A program made the translations under genes and the position numbers. Below the pieces are notes generated by a model, which saw only the letters and a program-made list of their open reading frames with translations, had not been told where the DNA came from and searched no databases. This document shows positions 32,411 to 42,414 of a stretch of DNA of 64,000 nt, piece after piece. Numbering within the stretch: the first letter of the stretch is position 1; every line of letters starts with the position of its first letter. This DNA is from Acetonema longum DSM 6540 (GTDB lineage: Bacteria; Bacillota; Negativicutes; Sporomusales; Acetonemataceae), in NCBI RefSeq assembly GCF_000219125.1, contig NZ_AFGF01000056.1:41612-105611 (forward strand), written 5' to 3'.

Positions 32411-34456
32411 TTATACGAACAAAGAAGCCAACACAAGAGTGATCGTGCTTAACAGCTTGATCAGGACGTGAATCGACGGTCCGGCAGTGTCCTTGAAAGG
32501 ATCGCCTACGGTATCGCCTACCACGCTGGCCTTATGAGCCTCAGACCCTTTGCCGCCAAAGGAACCCAATTCGATGTATTTCTTGGCGTTATCCCAGGCG
32601 CCGCCGCCATTGTTTAGCAACAGGGCCATCAGCACGCCGGTCATGGTGGCAACCATCAGGAATGCGGCCGCCGCTTCGGCTTTTAAAATAACGCCGACAA
32701 TAATCGGCACGGCAACAACCAGAACACCGGGTAGAACCATGGCTTTTAAGGCGCCTTTGGTCACCAGGTCAACGCAGGTGGCATAGTCCGGCTTAGCCGT
32801 TCCTTCCATGATCCCTTTAATCTCTCTGAACTGACGGCGGACTTCTTCAATAACCACTTCGGCTGTCTTACCTACCGCCTTGATGGCTGTGGAAGTGAAG
32901 AGGTAAACCAGCATGGCGCCAAGGAAACCGCCGATAAATACTTCCGGTTTGCCAATGTCCACCACCCGGTTAAAGGCCTTGTCAAGGATCTGTACTTCGT
33001 CAAGATAAGCCGAGAATAACAGGAATGTTGCCAGAGCCGCGCTGCCAATGGCATAGCCTTTGGTAATCGCTTTGGTAGTATTGCCGCAGCCGTCCAGCAG
33101 GTCTGTCCGGTTCCGCACATGTTCCGGCTGGCTGGACATTTCCGCGATGCCGCCGGCATTGTCGGTGATCGGTCCGAAGGTATCCATGGCCAGAATAAAG
33201 GCGCAGGTGGACAGCATGCCCATGGTAGCCACGGCAGTGCCATAAACGCCGCCGCCTTCCAATCCGCTCAGGACTCCCAGGTAATGGGACACAAGCACTG
33301 CCGCCGAAATGATGATAACCGGCAGCACTGTGCTTTCCAGACCTACGGCAAAACCGGTGATAATGGTAGTAGCCGGCCCGGTTTTGCAGGAATGGGCGAT
33401 TTCTTTTACCGGACGGTAACTCCAGTCGGTATAGTACTGGGTAACCAGCACAAACAGGTAGCTGGTCACTACGCCTACTAGGGCGCAGCCAAAGAAATAC
33501 AGGCCGCTGCCATTCACATTGATCATTTGATCAGTTACGAAATACATGGAAATGATCGCCAGAATCGTGGTGATCGCATAGCCAAAGTTCAGGGCACCCA
33601 TAGGGTCTTTCTCTTCCCTGGTTTTGACGAAGAAGATGCCTGCCACTGAGGCCAGCAGGCCAAAGGCCCGCGCTACCAGCGGAAAGAGAATGCCGTTTAC
33701 GCCAAAAGCCGGGTAAAGCGCAATCCCCAGGATCATCGCACCGATATTTTCAGCGGCGGTAGATTCAAACAGGTCGGCGCCACGTCCGGCGCAGTCGCCC
33801 ACATTGTCGCCCACTAGGTCGGCCACAACAGCCGGGTTCCGGGCATCATCCTCAGGAATGCCGGCTTCTACCTTGCCTACCAGGTCAGCGCCCACATCAG
33901 CGGCTTTGGTATAGATACCGCCGCCTAACTGGGCGAAAAGCGCCACAAAGCTGGCGCCGAAACCGAAACCAACAATCAATAGCGGTGCTTCCTTGGGATG
34001 GGTAAATCCGCCAAAGCCATAAAACAAGCCGGCCACACCCAGCAGGCTCAGAGCAGTAACTGCCAGGCCGGTCACCGCACCGCCGCGGAAAGACATCTGC
34101 AACGCGGCGTTTAAGGAGTTTCTTGCTGCTGAGGCAGTCCGCAGATTAGCGTTTACGGAAACGTACATACCAATAAATCCGGATAAGGCCGAACAAGCTG
34201 CGCCCAGAATGAAGGAGAGGGAAGTATGCCATCCTTCTTTGGTAATCAGCCCGAGAATGACAGCCACTACAATGCTGAGCATGGCAATGGTGCTGTACTG
34301 CCGCCGTAGGAAAGCCATTGCCCCTTGCCGGATAGCGGCGGCAATCTCCTGCATTTTTTCATCTCCGGCGTCGGCTTTGAAAACGTACAGCGTCAAATAC
34401 ACAATAACGCCTGCCGTCAGACCGCCAGACAATGGGATCATAAAGGTTAAATCCAC
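32411..34456 (-). CDS. hppA: Membrane-bound proton-translocating pyrophosphatase
   Basis: A 681-residue, about 16-helix pyrophosphatase coupling PPi hydrolysis to ion transport. It has the DVGADLVGKVE substrate motif and DNVGDCAGRGADLFES. The residue that decides potassium dependence is Lys in GNTTKAITKGYAIG, which by family rules marks a K+-independent enzyme, and those pump protons. A GTG start has GGAGGG upstream. The promoter carries a palindrome (34532-34547). A PPi-dependent PFK is encoded 28 kb away. Confidence 0.95.
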   Translation of the reverse strand: MDLTFMIPLSGGLTAGVIVYLTLYVFKADAGDEKMQEIAAAIRQGAMAFLRRQYSTIAMLSIVVAVILGLITKEGWHTSLSFILGAACSALSGFIGMYVSVNANLRTASAARNSLNAALQMSFRGGAVTGLAVTALSLLGVAGLFYGFGGFTHPKEAPLLIVGFGFGASFVALFAQLGGGIYTKAADVGADLVGKVEAGIPEDDARNPAVVADLVGDNVGDCAGRGADLFESTAAENIGAMILGIALYPAFGVNGILFPLVARAFGLLASVAGIFFVKTREEKDPMGALNFGYAITTILAIISMYFVTDQMINVNGSGLYFFGCALVGVVTSYLFVLVTQYYTDWSYRPVKEIAHSCKTGPATTIITGFAVGLESTVLPVIIISAAVLVSHYLGVLSGLEGGGVYGTAVATMGMLSTCAFILAMDTFGPITDNAGGIAEMSSQPEHVRNRTDLLDGCGNTTKAITKGYAIGSAALATFLLFSAYLDEVQILDKAFNRVVDIGKPEVFIGGFLGAMLVYLFTSTAIKAVGKTAEVVIEEVRRQFREIKGIMEGTAKPDYATCVDLVTKGALKAMVLPGVLVVAVPIIVGVILKAEAAAAFLMVATMTGVLMALLLNNGGGAWDNAKKYIELGSFGGKGSEAHKASVVGDTVGDPFKDTAGPSIHVLIKLLSTITLVLASLFV

Positions 34457-34507
34457 TGTTTTATCCCTCCAGTTTCTGTACCAATGTATTCCAATATATA
34501 CTATTCT

Positions 34508-34547
34508 ATTTTATCACAAAAATCGAAATTATCAATTGCGCAATTGA
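34508..34547 (-). promoter_or_regulatory. hppA promoter with overlapping palindrome
   Basis: On the minus strand TTGATA (34535-34530) and TAAAAT (34513-34508) are 16 bases apart. The -35 overlaps the perfect 16-bp palindrome TCAATTGCGCAATTGA (34532-34547), a good operator candidate. Confidence 0.5.
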
Positions 34548-34621
34548 CCTAAAAGTAGTATGGATGTCAAATTTTACAACGAACTGGAAATAAACAACAG
34601 ACTAACTTGTCAGAATTAAGA

Positions 34622-34650
34622 TAGACAAGAGTATATGAATCAAGTATAAT
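34622..34650 (+). promoter_or_regulatory. Promoter of the branched-chain amino acid importer
   Basis: TAGACA (34622-34627), a 17-base spacer and TATAAT (34645-34650) lie directly upstream of a leader hairpin. Confidence 0.55.
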
Positions 34651-34658
34651 GATGGCTA

Positions 34659-34738
34659 AGAACTTTGGTCAAAGACGACTATTTTCTCTTGGAAGAGAAA
34701 ATAGTCGTCTTTTGTCTCTTTACAAAAGGCAAAGTTCT
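34659..34738 (+). promoter_or_regulatory. Leader hairpin (possible attenuator) of the liv operon
   Basis: A perfect 20-bp stem with a GG loop (34671-34690 with 34693-34712) is followed by TTTTGTC. It is enclosed by an outer pair, AGAACTTT (34659-34666) and AAAGTTCT (34731-34738). Since transcription should start near 34657, the hairpin lies in the leader and can end transcription early or shield the 5' end. Confidence 0.55.
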
Positions 34739-34798
34739 GCGTTTCGTAGATATTGGTGGATGGAATGGGAATTCCACAATGAACAGAGGGGGATATGT

Positions 34799-36103
34799 AT
34801 GCGTATGCATCAGAACAAAAAAACTGTACTGCCATTTTTCATCTTTTTGATTGCTCTATCCATGATCGCCGCCGGCTGCAGCTCGGTTTCCAAAGAATCA
34901 CCCGCGGCAGCCAAAGAAGTCAAAATCGGCACTATTTTCCCGATGACCGGCGCCGCCGCCGTAACCGGCGTAGACCTGATGAACGGGATTCAGTTGGCTG
35001 CCGAAATCATCAATGGCGATTATCCTGATCTTGATTTGCCCCTGGCCAAAGGAACAGGACTGCCTAACCTGGGCGGAGCCAAACTGGTCATTGTTTCCGG
35101 TGATCATCAGGGATCGGCGGAAAAAGGCATGAGTGAAGCCGAGCGGCTGATTACTCAGGAAAAAGTCGTGGCTCTGATGGGGTCCTATCACAGCGCTGTG
35201 ACGGCTACGGCCAGTCAGGTAGCCGAGCGCAATGGCATACCCTTTTTGAATGATTCTTCTACCTCGCCGTCTTTGGTCCAGCGGAATTTTAAATGGTTTT
35301 TCCGCACCACCCCTGATGACGATATGTTTGCCGATAACTTTTTTCAATTTATGAATGACCTGAAAGAAAAGAAACTGTTAAGCGAAGCCAAACTGGGTAT
35401 CATTTATGAAAATACGCTGTGGGGCAGCGACGTAGGCAAGGCTGAGAACCGTTTCGCCGGGCAATATGGTTATACCGTGGCCACCGACATGGCCTATCCG
35501 GCCAAAAGCACGAATGTGACCAGTGAAGTGCAGAAACTGAAAGCCAGCGGCTCCAATATCCTGCTGCAGGCTTCCTATGCTTCCGATGCAATTCTCTATA
35601 TGAAGGCATACAAAGAACTGGATTACAATCCGGATGCTATTCTGGCTATGGATGCCGGTTTTATCGACACTGAGTTCCTCAAAGCACTGGGCAAAGACGG
35701 CGAATACATTTTCAGCCGTGAAGTCTGGGCCCTGGACCTGGCCAAGAACAAACCGATCGTTGAAAAGGTGAATGCTCTCTACAAGCAAAAATACGGGGTC
35801 AATATGAATGGCAATACCGCCCGGGCCTTTACCGGCGTTATGGTGCTGGCGGATGCCATCAACCGCGCCGGATCTACAGACCCTGCCGCCATTAAAAAAG
35901 CGCTGGAAGAAACCAATATTCCGGCCAATCAGCTGATCATGCCCTGGAAAGGCGTGAAATTTGATCCGGCCACCCACCAAAATATTCTGGGGTCCGGCAT
36001 CATCGTTCAGATCCAAAACGGCGAATATGTCACGGTGTGGCCCTGGAACCTGGCTTCCGAGGATATTGTCTGGCCGATGCCTAAATGGAGCGAACGCAAA
36101 TAA
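34799..36103 (+). CDS. livK: Branched-chain amino acid ABC transporter, substrate-binding lipoprotein
   Basis: A 434-residue lipoprotein. The start at ATG 34799 with AGGGGGA gives a signal peptide and the lipobox AAGC (IAAGCSSVSK). The mature protein has the Peripla_BP_6 pattern VKIGTIFPMTGAAAVTGVDL, GSYHSAVTATASQVAE, and a closing domain to residue 434. It is the first gene of livK-H-M-G-F. The ligand may be a branched-chain amino acid or another amide or peptide, since this family is broad. Confidence 0.9.
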   Translation: MRMHQNKKTVLPFFIFLIALSMIAAGCSSVSKESPAAAKEVKIGTIFPMTGAAAVTGVDLMNGIQLAAEIINGDYPDLDLPLAKGTGLPNLGGAKLVIVSGDHQGSAEKGMSEAERLITQEKVVALMGSYHSAVTATASQVAERNGIPFLNDSSTSPSLVQRNFKWFFRTTPDDDMFADNFFQFMNDLKEKKLLSEAKLGIIYENTLWGSDVGKAENRFAGQYGYTVATDMAYPAKSTNVTSEVQKLKASGSNILLQASYASDAILYMKAYKELDYNPDAILAMDAGFIDTEFLKALGKDGEYIFSREVWALDLAKNKPIVEKVNALYKQKYGVNMNGNTARAFTGVMVLADAINRAGSTDPAAIKKALEETNIPANQLIMPWKGVKFDPATHQNILGSGIIVQIQNGEYVTVWPWNLASEDIVWPMPKWSERK

Positions 36104-36179
36104 CTTGACTGAATGGGGGGCGATAGGCCCCCTCCGTTATTTTGATAAATACCATTGTCTGCATGGGGAGGGGATAAAA

Positions 36180-37055
36180 TTGGGGGAAATGTTAGAGGGA
36201 GTCTTGCTGCAAACCGTAGCGAGCGGCCTGTTGTGGGGGTGCATTTACGCACTGATCGCTCTGGGTCTGACCATCATTTATGGTGTGATGAATATTGTCA
36301 ATTTTGCTCATGGTGATTTTTTCATGATCAGTATGTTTCTGGCTTATGCATTCAGCCTGGTGCTGGGGCTTACGCCTCTGGCCTCACTGCCTCTGGTTAC
36401 CGCCTGCCTGTTTGTGGTGGGGGTAGTCAGCTACAAAGGCTTGATCAAGCCGGTATTGAACGCGCCGCCTTTGGCGCAGATTTTTGCCACCTTTGGCCTG
36501 ATGATCTTTCTCCGCGGCCTGGCTCAGTTTATTTTCGGTGCTGACTATCGCACCATTAGCAATGTGGCGGCCAGCGGCCGGATCGATTTAGGCGGAATTT
36601 TTGTCGCCATACCACAGTTGATTGCCGCTGCCGGCGCAGTTGTCATGTTTGTGACGGTTTATCTCTTTATCACCAAAACCCGTACCGGCTGGGCTCTGAT
36701 GGCGGTGGCAGAAAATAAACAGGCCGCCGCTCTGATGGGAATTGACGGTGACAAAATGTTCGCCCTGGCCTGGGGTTTGGGCGCGGCCTGCGTGGGAGTG
36801 GCCGGCTCGCTGCTGGCCAATTTCTACTATGTATTTCCTGAAGTCGGCGCCGTGTTTGGCTTTCTGGCCTTCGTGACGGTGGCGCTGGGGGGGTTCGGCA
36901 GCATTTCCGGAGCCTTCTTCGCCGGCCTGATTATCGGCTTGACCGAAGCCCTGGCCGGCATACTGATCGATCCTTCCCTGAAATACGTGGTGGTGTTTAT
37001 GATCTATTTACTGGTCATGCTGTTTAGGCCCAGGGGACTCCTGGGCAATGCATAA
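36180..37055 (+). CDS. livH: Branched-chain amino acid ABC permease LivH
   Basis: A 291-residue permease with about eight transmembrane segments. I start it at TTG 36180 behind GGGGAGGGG; the later ATG 36189 lacks a proper site. The signature LIALGLTIIYGVMNIVNFAH is typical of LivH, as is the coupling loop ENKQAAALMGID. Pairs with LivM. Confidence 0.92.
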   Translation: MGEMLEGVLLQTVASGLLWGCIYALIALGLTIIYGVMNIVNFAHGDFFMISMFLAYAFSLVLGLTPLASLPLVTACLFVVGVVSYKGLIKPVLNAPPLAQIFATFGLMIFLRGLAQFIFGADYRTISNVAASGRIDLGGIFVAIPQLIAAAGAVVMFVTVYLFITKTRTGWALMAVAENKQAAALMGIDGDKMFALAWGLGAACVGVAGSLLANFYYVFPEVGAVFGFLAFVTVALGGFGSISGAFFAGLIIGLTEALAGILIDPSLKYVVVFMIYLLVMLFRPRGLLGNA

Positions 37056-37072
37056 AGTGAGGTGGGAAAGTC

Positions 37073-38014
37073 ATGAAAGAGCATAAATATCATATTATTG
37101 CCGCCGCCGTTTTTGGCACCCTGCTTCTCTTCCCCCAGGTGATTAATCAGTCCTTTTACCTGCATCTGATGATCCTGGTTTTTCTCTACGCTCTGCTGGG
37201 AGGGGCCTGGAATATGATCGGCGGTTACGCCGGTCAGGCCTCTTTGGGGCATGCAGTGTACTTTGCCATTGGCGCCTATACCTCTACCATGATGACGCTG
37301 GAGTTTGGCATTAATCCCTGGATCGGGATGCTGACCGGCGCAGTGCTGGCGGTATTGGTGTCGGCGGCGCTGGGGTATCCCTGCTTTCGCATCAAAGGCC
37401 ACTATTTCGTTATTGCCACCATTGCCCTGGGTGAGATTGCCTTTGTGCTCTTTACCAACTGGGAATGGGTTGGCGGCGCGGTAGGCAAGCACCTGCCGAT
37501 TCTGTCCACCAATTTCATTGATTTTCAGTTTGCCGGCAAAATGCCCTATTATTATGTGGCACTGACACTTTTGACTCTGCAGGTGGCTTTTACTTACTTT
37601 ATGGAAAAAAGCCATTTTGAATATTATTTCCAGGCAATCCGGAAAGATGAAGATACCGCCCGCAGCCTGGGGATTAACATTACCCGCTATAAAATGTTCG
37701 CCATGGCTTTCAGCGCTCTTTTTATGGCTTTCGGCGGCACCTTTTACGCTCAATACCTGCTGTATATCGACCCGGAAAGCGTGCTGCCGATGATGTTGTC
37801 CATCCAGGTCTGCCTAATCGCTATACTGGGCGGCATTGGCACTGTATTCGGCCCGGTGCTGGGCGCTTTTATCATGATTCCCCTGGCTGAATTCAGCCGC
37901 GCCTGGTTTGGCGGCAGCGGCAGCGCCCTGGATCTGGTGATGTACGGATTGTTGATCATGGTGTTTGCGGTAATGAAGCCCAGCGGCCTGATGGGCTTTA
38001 TTACCGGGAAATAG
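37073..38014 (+). CDS. livM: Branched-chain amino acid ABC permease LivM
   Basis: A 313-residue permease with about nine helices. GGAWNMIGGYAGQASLGHAV matches the LivM signature, and the coupling loop is RKDEDTARSLGINITRYK. It starts 17 bases after livH with GAGGTGGG upstream. A 118-base gap with hairpins separates it from livG. Confidence 0.92.
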   Translation: MKEHKYHIIAAAVFGTLLLFPQVINQSFYLHLMILVFLYALLGGAWNMIGGYAGQASLGHAVYFAIGAYTSTMMTLEFGINPWIGMLTGAVLAVLVSAALGYPCFRIKGHYFVIATIALGEIAFVLFTNWEWVGGAVGKHLPILSTNFIDFQFAGKMPYYYVALTLLTLQVAFTYFMEKSHFEYYFQAIRKDEDTARSLGINITRYKMFAMAFSALFMAFGGTFYAQYLLYIDPESVLPMMLSIQVCLIAILGGIGTVFGPVLGAFIMIPLAEFSRAWFGGSGSALDLVMYGLLIMVFAVMKPSGLMGFITGK

Positions 38015-38019
38015 GTAAG

Positions 38020-38038
38020 AGAGACGCCCTGCGTCTCT
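38020..38038. repeat. GAGAYGC-type mini-hairpin 4
   Basis: AGAGACGC and GCGTCTCT with a CCT loop directly follow livM. It is a variant of the hairpins at 6659, 18523 and 25631 with compensatory A-to-C and T-to-G changes that keep pairing. Confidence 0.5.
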
Positions 38039-38132
38039 AAACAATGAAGAATTTAAGGGACTTCGCGTCTCATAGCGCATCACCCGCTGTTGCCACTAGC
38101 CAAAAAGTCCTGAATTCTGATAGGGGGGAAGC

Positions 38133-38864
38133 ATGAATTTTTTTCAAGTGGAAAATTTAACAAAAAAATTTGGCGGTCTCACTGCCAACAGCGATGTCAG
38201 CGTGAATGTGGAAAAGGGCCGGATCGTGGGCATTATCGGCCCCAATGGAGCCGGCAAGAGCACCTTTTTTGGCACGGTATCCGGCTTTTATAAGCCGGAT
38301 GGCGGCCGTATCCTGTTTGAAGGAAAGGACATCAGCGGCCGCCCGCCGGAAGACACCTGCCGGCTTGGTATTGCCCGGACCTTTCAAATCGTACGGCCAC
38401 TTAGTTCCTTGTCGGTTCTGGATAATATCCTGGTAGGCGCTTTTCTGCGGGATAAAAACAAGAAGAAGGCGGTGGCGCGGGCCGAAGAGGTATTGGAATT
38501 AAGCGGCCTCAAGGAATTGCGCCGTCAGCCGGCTGCTTCCCTGACCATCGCCGACAAGAAGAGGCTGGAATTGGCCCGGGCTCTGGCTACCCGGCCCAAG
38601 CTGCTGTTATTGGATGAAGTGATGGCCGGCCTGACGCCCAAGGAGACCCAGGATGCGGTAGAATTGATTAAAAGCATCAATAAGCGGGGTATCACCTTGT
38701 TCGTGGTGGAACATGTCATGGAAGTGATCATGCCCATCTCCGATAAAGTCATCGTGCTGGACGGGGGCCGCAAAATCGCGGAAGGTCTGCCCGAGGCAGT
38801 GGCCAATGATCCGGAAGTGATAAAAGCCTATTTGGGGGAGAGGTATTATGCTGCAGGTAGTTGA
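38133..38864 (+). CDS. livG: Branched-chain amino acid ABC ATPase LivG
   Basis: A 243-residue ATPase with Walker A GPNGAGKST, a signature region modified to SLTIADKKRLELARAL, and Walker B LLLLDEVMAGL. The usual LSxGQ is replaced by LTIADK, a variant also seen in some LivG relatives. It overlaps livF by 17 bases. Confidence 0.92.
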   Translation: MNFFQVENLTKKFGGLTANSDVSVNVEKGRIVGIIGPNGAGKSTFFGTVSGFYKPDGGRILFEGKDISGRPPEDTCRLGIARTFQIVRPLSSLSVLDNILVGAFLRDKNKKKAVARAEEVLELSGLKELRRQPAASLTIADKKRLELARALATRPKLLLLDEVMAGLTPKETQDAVELIKSINKRGITLFVVEHVMEVIMPISDKVIVLDGGRKIAEGLPEAVANDPEVIKAYLGERYYAAGS

Positions 38865-39552
38865 CCTTAAACTGGGATATAAAGGAATTCCGGCCATCCA
38901 GGGAGTATCTTTCGCGGTGAAGGCCGGTGAGGTGGTGGCCATTGTCGGCGCCAACGGCGCCGGAAAATCCACCCTGATACGCGGCATTTCCGGTCTGCTG
39001 CCCGCCATGGACGGCTCCATTGTCTTTCAGGGAACAACCATCAGCAATTGGCCGGCCCACCGTATTGTCGGCCAGGGGATTGCCCATGTGCCGGAAGGCC
39101 GTCTGACCTTCGCCCGCATGACGGTGGAGCAGAATCTGGCGCTGGGAGCTTTTACTGTGCCGAACAAGGCCAAGCAGGAAAAGCTCTATGCAGAGGTCTA
39201 TGACATGTTTCCCCGTCTGGCGGAGCGCAGGCAGCAAATTGCGGGAACCTTGTCCGGCGGCGAGCAGCAGATGCTGGCCATTGCCCGGGGCCTGATGTCC
39301 GATCCCAGGCTGATTCTGCTGGACGAACCCTCTCTGGGACTGGCGCCTAAGCTGGTTTCCCAGATATTCGGCCTCATCGCAACGATTAAACAACATGGAA
39401 AAACCATTCTGCTGGTAGAGCAGAATGTACACGAAGCATTAGAACTGGCCGACCGGGCCTATGTGCTGCAGACAGGGCGTATGGTCACGGAAGGAAGCGG
39501 CAGGGAGCTTTTGGGCAGCGAACTGGTGCGCAAAGCGTATCTGGGAATTTAA
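38848..39552 (+). CDS. livF: Branched-chain amino acid ABC ATPase LivF
   Basis: A 234-residue ATPase with Walker A GANGAGKST, signature LSGGEQQMLAIAR and Walker B LILLDEPSLGLAP. It pairs with LivG. GGGGAGAGG precedes its ATG inside the livG end. Confidence 0.94.
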   Translation: MLQVVDLKLGYKGIPAIQGVSFAVKAGEVVAIVGANGAGKSTLIRGISGLLPAMDGSIVFQGTTISNWPAHRIVGQGIAHVPEGRLTFARMTVEQNLALGAFTVPNKAKQEKLYAEVYDMFPRLAERRQQIAGTLSGGEQQMLAIARGLMSDPRLILLDEPSLGLAPKLVSQIFGLIATIKQHGKTILLVEQNVHEALELADRAYVLQTGRMVTEGSGRELLGSELVRKAYLGI

Positions 39553-39554
39553 CA

Positions 39555-39595
39555 GCAAGCCGGTTTTCACGGGAAAGCCGGCTTGCTTTCCTTTT
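39555..39595 (+). terminator. Terminator of the liv operon
   Basis: GCAAGCCGG (39555-39563) pairs with CCGGCTTGC (39578-39586), followed by TTTCCTTTT. Confidence 0.8.
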
Positions 39596-39600
39596 GACCG

Positions 39601-39649
39601 GAAAAGTAGCACCCTGTCCTGATAGATCCAAGACAGGGTGCTACTTTTC
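39601..39649 (-). terminator. Terminator of the response regulator gene
   Basis: A perfect 18-bp stem (39601-39618 with 39632-39649) overlaps the regulator's stop codon region. Confidence 0.75.
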
Positions 39650-40294
39650 CTCAGTTTTAATCAGGCCGAATTCTATTCCTTTCGCCACTGCCTTGGCACG
39701 GCTGTTGACATTCAGTTTACAGTAAAGGTTATTCAAATGCGTCTTTACCGTGCCGACTGATATCGTTAATTCTTTCGATATTTCTGCGTTGGAGAAGCCC
39801 TTGGCCAATAAATGAAGAACTTCTCTTTCCTTGACGGATAAAGGGGCGTATAGTTTGGCAGCAAACTCAGTCGTAAGTATTTTCTCGAGGAATGTACCGG
39901 TCTGATTCTGCCGATAGCCCATAATGGCTTCCAAAACCACTGAACGCAAGGAGACGGCAGGGACCGGCTTGGTAAGGAAAGCAGTAATTTTACCGCGGTT
40001 GATCGCATCAATTGTCATGTGCAAATCAGCGTAGCCAGTTAACAGGATGCGTTGGATGTTTCTGTCAATCGCAATGATCCTGGAAAAAAGATCAATCCCG
40101 GTCATTACCGGCATTCGATAATCGGCGATTACTACCGCGAAGGGGCCCTGGTTCTCAATAATTTTTAATGCCTGCACCGGGTCCTTGGTTGTTACCACAT
40201 CAAAATAGCCGTGCGTCACCCGGCGCAGGGAGGCCAGATAACGCTCATCGTCGTCGACGATTAAAATCCGATAACTTTGCATTTTACTAGTCAT
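39641..40294 (-). CDS. Response regulator, receiver plus LuxR-type HTH
   Basis: A 217-residue regulator. The receiver (about residues 6-125) has acidic pocket VDDDE, phospho-acceptor Asp in ADYRMP, and Lys in LTKP. The receiver type, ILLTGYADLHMTIDAINRGK, resembles RpfG/HD-GYP-linked receivers. The LuxR/FixJ HTH covers about 150-210 (LSVKEREVLHLLAKGFSNAE). ATG 40294 has GTAGGTGAG upstream. It is divergent from the chemoreceptor gene, and the orphan kinase at 42543 is the likely partner. Confidence 0.88.
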   Translation of the reverse strand: MTSKMQSYRILIVDDDERYLASLRRVTHGYFDVVTTKDPVQALKIIENQGPFAVVIADYRMPVMTGIDLFSRIIAIDRNIQRILLTGYADLHMTIDAINRGKITAFLTKPVPAVSLRSVVLEAIMGYRQNQTGTFLEKILTTEFAAKLYAPLSVKEREVLHLLAKGFSNAEISKELTISVGTVKTHLNNLYCKLNVNSRAKAVAKGIEFGLIKTEEK

Positions 40295-40391
40295 CGTCTC
40301 ACCTACAGTCACTACTCTAAACAATCATTATACTATATTTAGGAAAACTTTTCTTCCTTCTTTCGACATATTTTTCAAAATGATTTGAAAT

Positions 40392-40434
40392 ACCTATTAT
40401 TATAGGTTTATCATCCCGGTAAATAATTTTTACC
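40392..40434. promoter_or_regulatory. Paired inverted repeats between regulator and chemoreceptor
   Basis: ACCTAT-N4-ATAGGT (40392-40407) and GGTAAA-N5-TTTACC (40418-40434) lie in the AT-rich space between divergent genes, suitable as operators. The rest of this 300-base gap shows no gene. Confidence 0.35.
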
Positions 40435-40594
40435 ATGTATATCTTATTCAGGATGTTTCTTACGATTTTGTACGTTAATCTGATAATATACCTTTTTCAG
40501 GACACTGCGCGACAGGCAGATAATCATATTTGTGAGAATCCAGGTTTGAAAAAATAACCTGAATATAAAAAGAAAAAGGGGAGACTTTGATCAG

Positions 40595-42283
40595 ATGAAA
40601 CGTATACCTATTGGGACGCAGCTTAGCGCTATATTCGGATTTACCCTGTTGTTGCTAACCATTTTACTGGGAGTAACAATCTATGAGTTTTATAGTGTAA
40701 GCAATGCCTATCAAGAGCTGCTTGCCGGGCCGGTTCCACGCAGCCTGGCCCTGCAAAAGGCTCAAGACAATTTTCATCAAGGATTGAGTGAACTTCGCGG
40801 TTATGTCAGTTATGGGGACGAAGCTTTCGGGGCCAACGCTGTAAAGGAACTTAGCGCCACCACCGAGGCAATCGAGCGTTTTACCGCGCACGTAACCGTA
40901 GCGGAAAGCAGGCAAATAGGCGAGAAATTGCAGGTTGCTCTTAAATCTTATCTTATCACTGTCAAGCAGGTGATCGCCGCTAAAAAGAGCAACGATTCCA
41001 ATGTTAGCGTCTTATTGTCAGAAGCTCAAAAAGGTACAGTTACTATTGACAAGCTGTTTAATGCAATATTGCTGGCGCAGGAAAATGCTCTCAAGCAAAT
41101 CGTCAATGGGCTTAGCGCCAGACAGTCTTTAGTGTTTACAATAGTCATTGGCGCCAACGTGCTAGGTATTCTCATCGTAATCGGCGTCCTGATTTGGTTC
41201 AGCCGCAACCTGGCGGGCCGAATCAATCATTTGCGGGAAGAACTTATCACCATTAGCAATTTGGACCTTTCCCAGGCTGACAACCGCATTGAACGCAATG
41301 ATGAAATCGGCGACATGGCCCAAGCGCTCCTCAATATGAAGCGGGCCCTGAGGGGAATCGTCGGGCAGGTAAGAACCAACGCCAATGTATTGGCCGCTTC
41401 CAGTGAAGAGCTCACTTCGGCTGTGGAAGAACAACTGCGGGTCTCGCATACAGTTGCCAAAACTGTGGGAGAGATCGCAGACGGCTCAGTGCAAACCACC
41501 AACAACATCACCGAGATATCCTCCGTGGTCCAGGAAGTGACCGCCGGGGCCGAAGAAATGAGCGCCGGCGCCAATGAAGTAAATGCACTGACCAAGAATG
41601 CGGTAACTGATGCCAGCCAGGGCATGCAGCTCATACAGGAAGTGGTTGCTCAGAACAATACAATAGAAGAGTCGATGGGGAATATAACCACGGTATCCAG
41701 CTCCCTGGTGAAGGGTTCGGCTGACATCCAGGAGATCGTCACTGTCATCCGCAATATTGCCGGCCAGACCAATCTACTGGCCCTGAACGCCGCCATTGAA
41801 GCTGCCCGGGCCGGCGATGCCGGGAGGGGGTTTGCGGTAGTAGCCGATGAAGTGCGTAAATTGGCTGAGCAGAGCGCTTCGGCTACCAATCACATCGAGG
41901 AAATCATCCGAAAAATGACTGCTGATATTCAATTTTCCGTGGATGTCGTCAATAGGGCAAACTCTGAAGTCACGGCGGGGAAAACCGCTGCCGTCAAAAC
42001 CCAGCAAGGGTTCCAGGCCATTATCGATAAGCTGGAGCAGGTAAAGACAGGAATAGACCAGATGAACCGAGCAGTGGAAGAAACGGCGACAGGCATGCAG
42101 ACTGTTGTGCACAATGTTCAGAGTATGAGTGCTGTGGCGCAACAAACCAGCGCCAGCACCCAAACCGTGGCAGCTGCAGCCGAAGAGCAAAACGCCAGCC
42201 TCGCTGAAGTCAACTCCAATGCCGAAGCACTGGCTACTCTGGCGACGGAACTGAATGAGATCACAAAGAAGTTTATAATGTAA
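40595..42283 (+). CDS. Methyl-accepting chemotaxis protein
   Basis: A 562-residue chemoreceptor. TM1 lies at about residues 12-32, and a four-helix-bundle ligand domain follows at about 33-175. TM2 is about 178-200, HAMP about 200-255, and a signalling domain has the tip [20 protein letters not shown]. The start at 40595 has AAAGGGGAG upstream. No che genes are near. It probably lies upstream of the kinase in one transcript. Confidence 0.94.
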   Translation: MKRIPIGTQLSAIFGFTLLLLTILLGVTIYEFYSVSNAYQELLAGPVPRSLALQKAQDNFHQGLSELRGYVSYGDEAFGANAVKELSATTEAIERFTAHVTVAESRQIGEKLQVALKSYLITVKQVIAAKKSNDSNVSVLLSEAQKGTVTIDKLFNAILLAQENALKQIVNGLSARQSLVFTIVIGANVLGILIVIGVLIWFSRNLAGRINHLREELITISNLDLSQADNRIERNDEIGDMAQALLNMKRALRGIVGQVRTNANVLAASSEELTSAVEEQLRVSHTVAKTVGEIADGSVQTTNNITEISSVVQEVTAGAEEMSAGANEVNALTKNAVTDASQGMQLIQEVVAQNNTIEESMGNITTVSSSLVKGSADIQEIVTVIRNIAGQTNLLALNAAIEAARAGDAGRGFAVVADEVRKLAEQSASATNHIEEIIRKMTADIQFSVDVVNRANSEVTAGKTAAVKTQQGFQAIIDKLEQVKTGIDQMNRAVEETATGMQTVVHNVQSMSAVAQQTSASTQTVAAAAEEQNASLAEVNSNAEALATLATELNEITKKFIM

Positions 42284-42414
42284 TATTTTCCAGAAGAAGG
42301 AATATGACCTCCCGGGTAGAAGTTTGCAGCTGGGGTGAAATAGTGCAGCAGAGGAACTGTTGCCGGCATCGCTTTCGCTGTAAGCTTAATCTATTACGGA
42401 GAGAGGTAGTTGGC

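Noticed and set aside
42304..42414. 5' part of a 68-codon frame upstream of the kinase
   Set aside because: No ribosome site at the upstream ATG; only the last 31 codons have a plausible start, and even that is doubtful.
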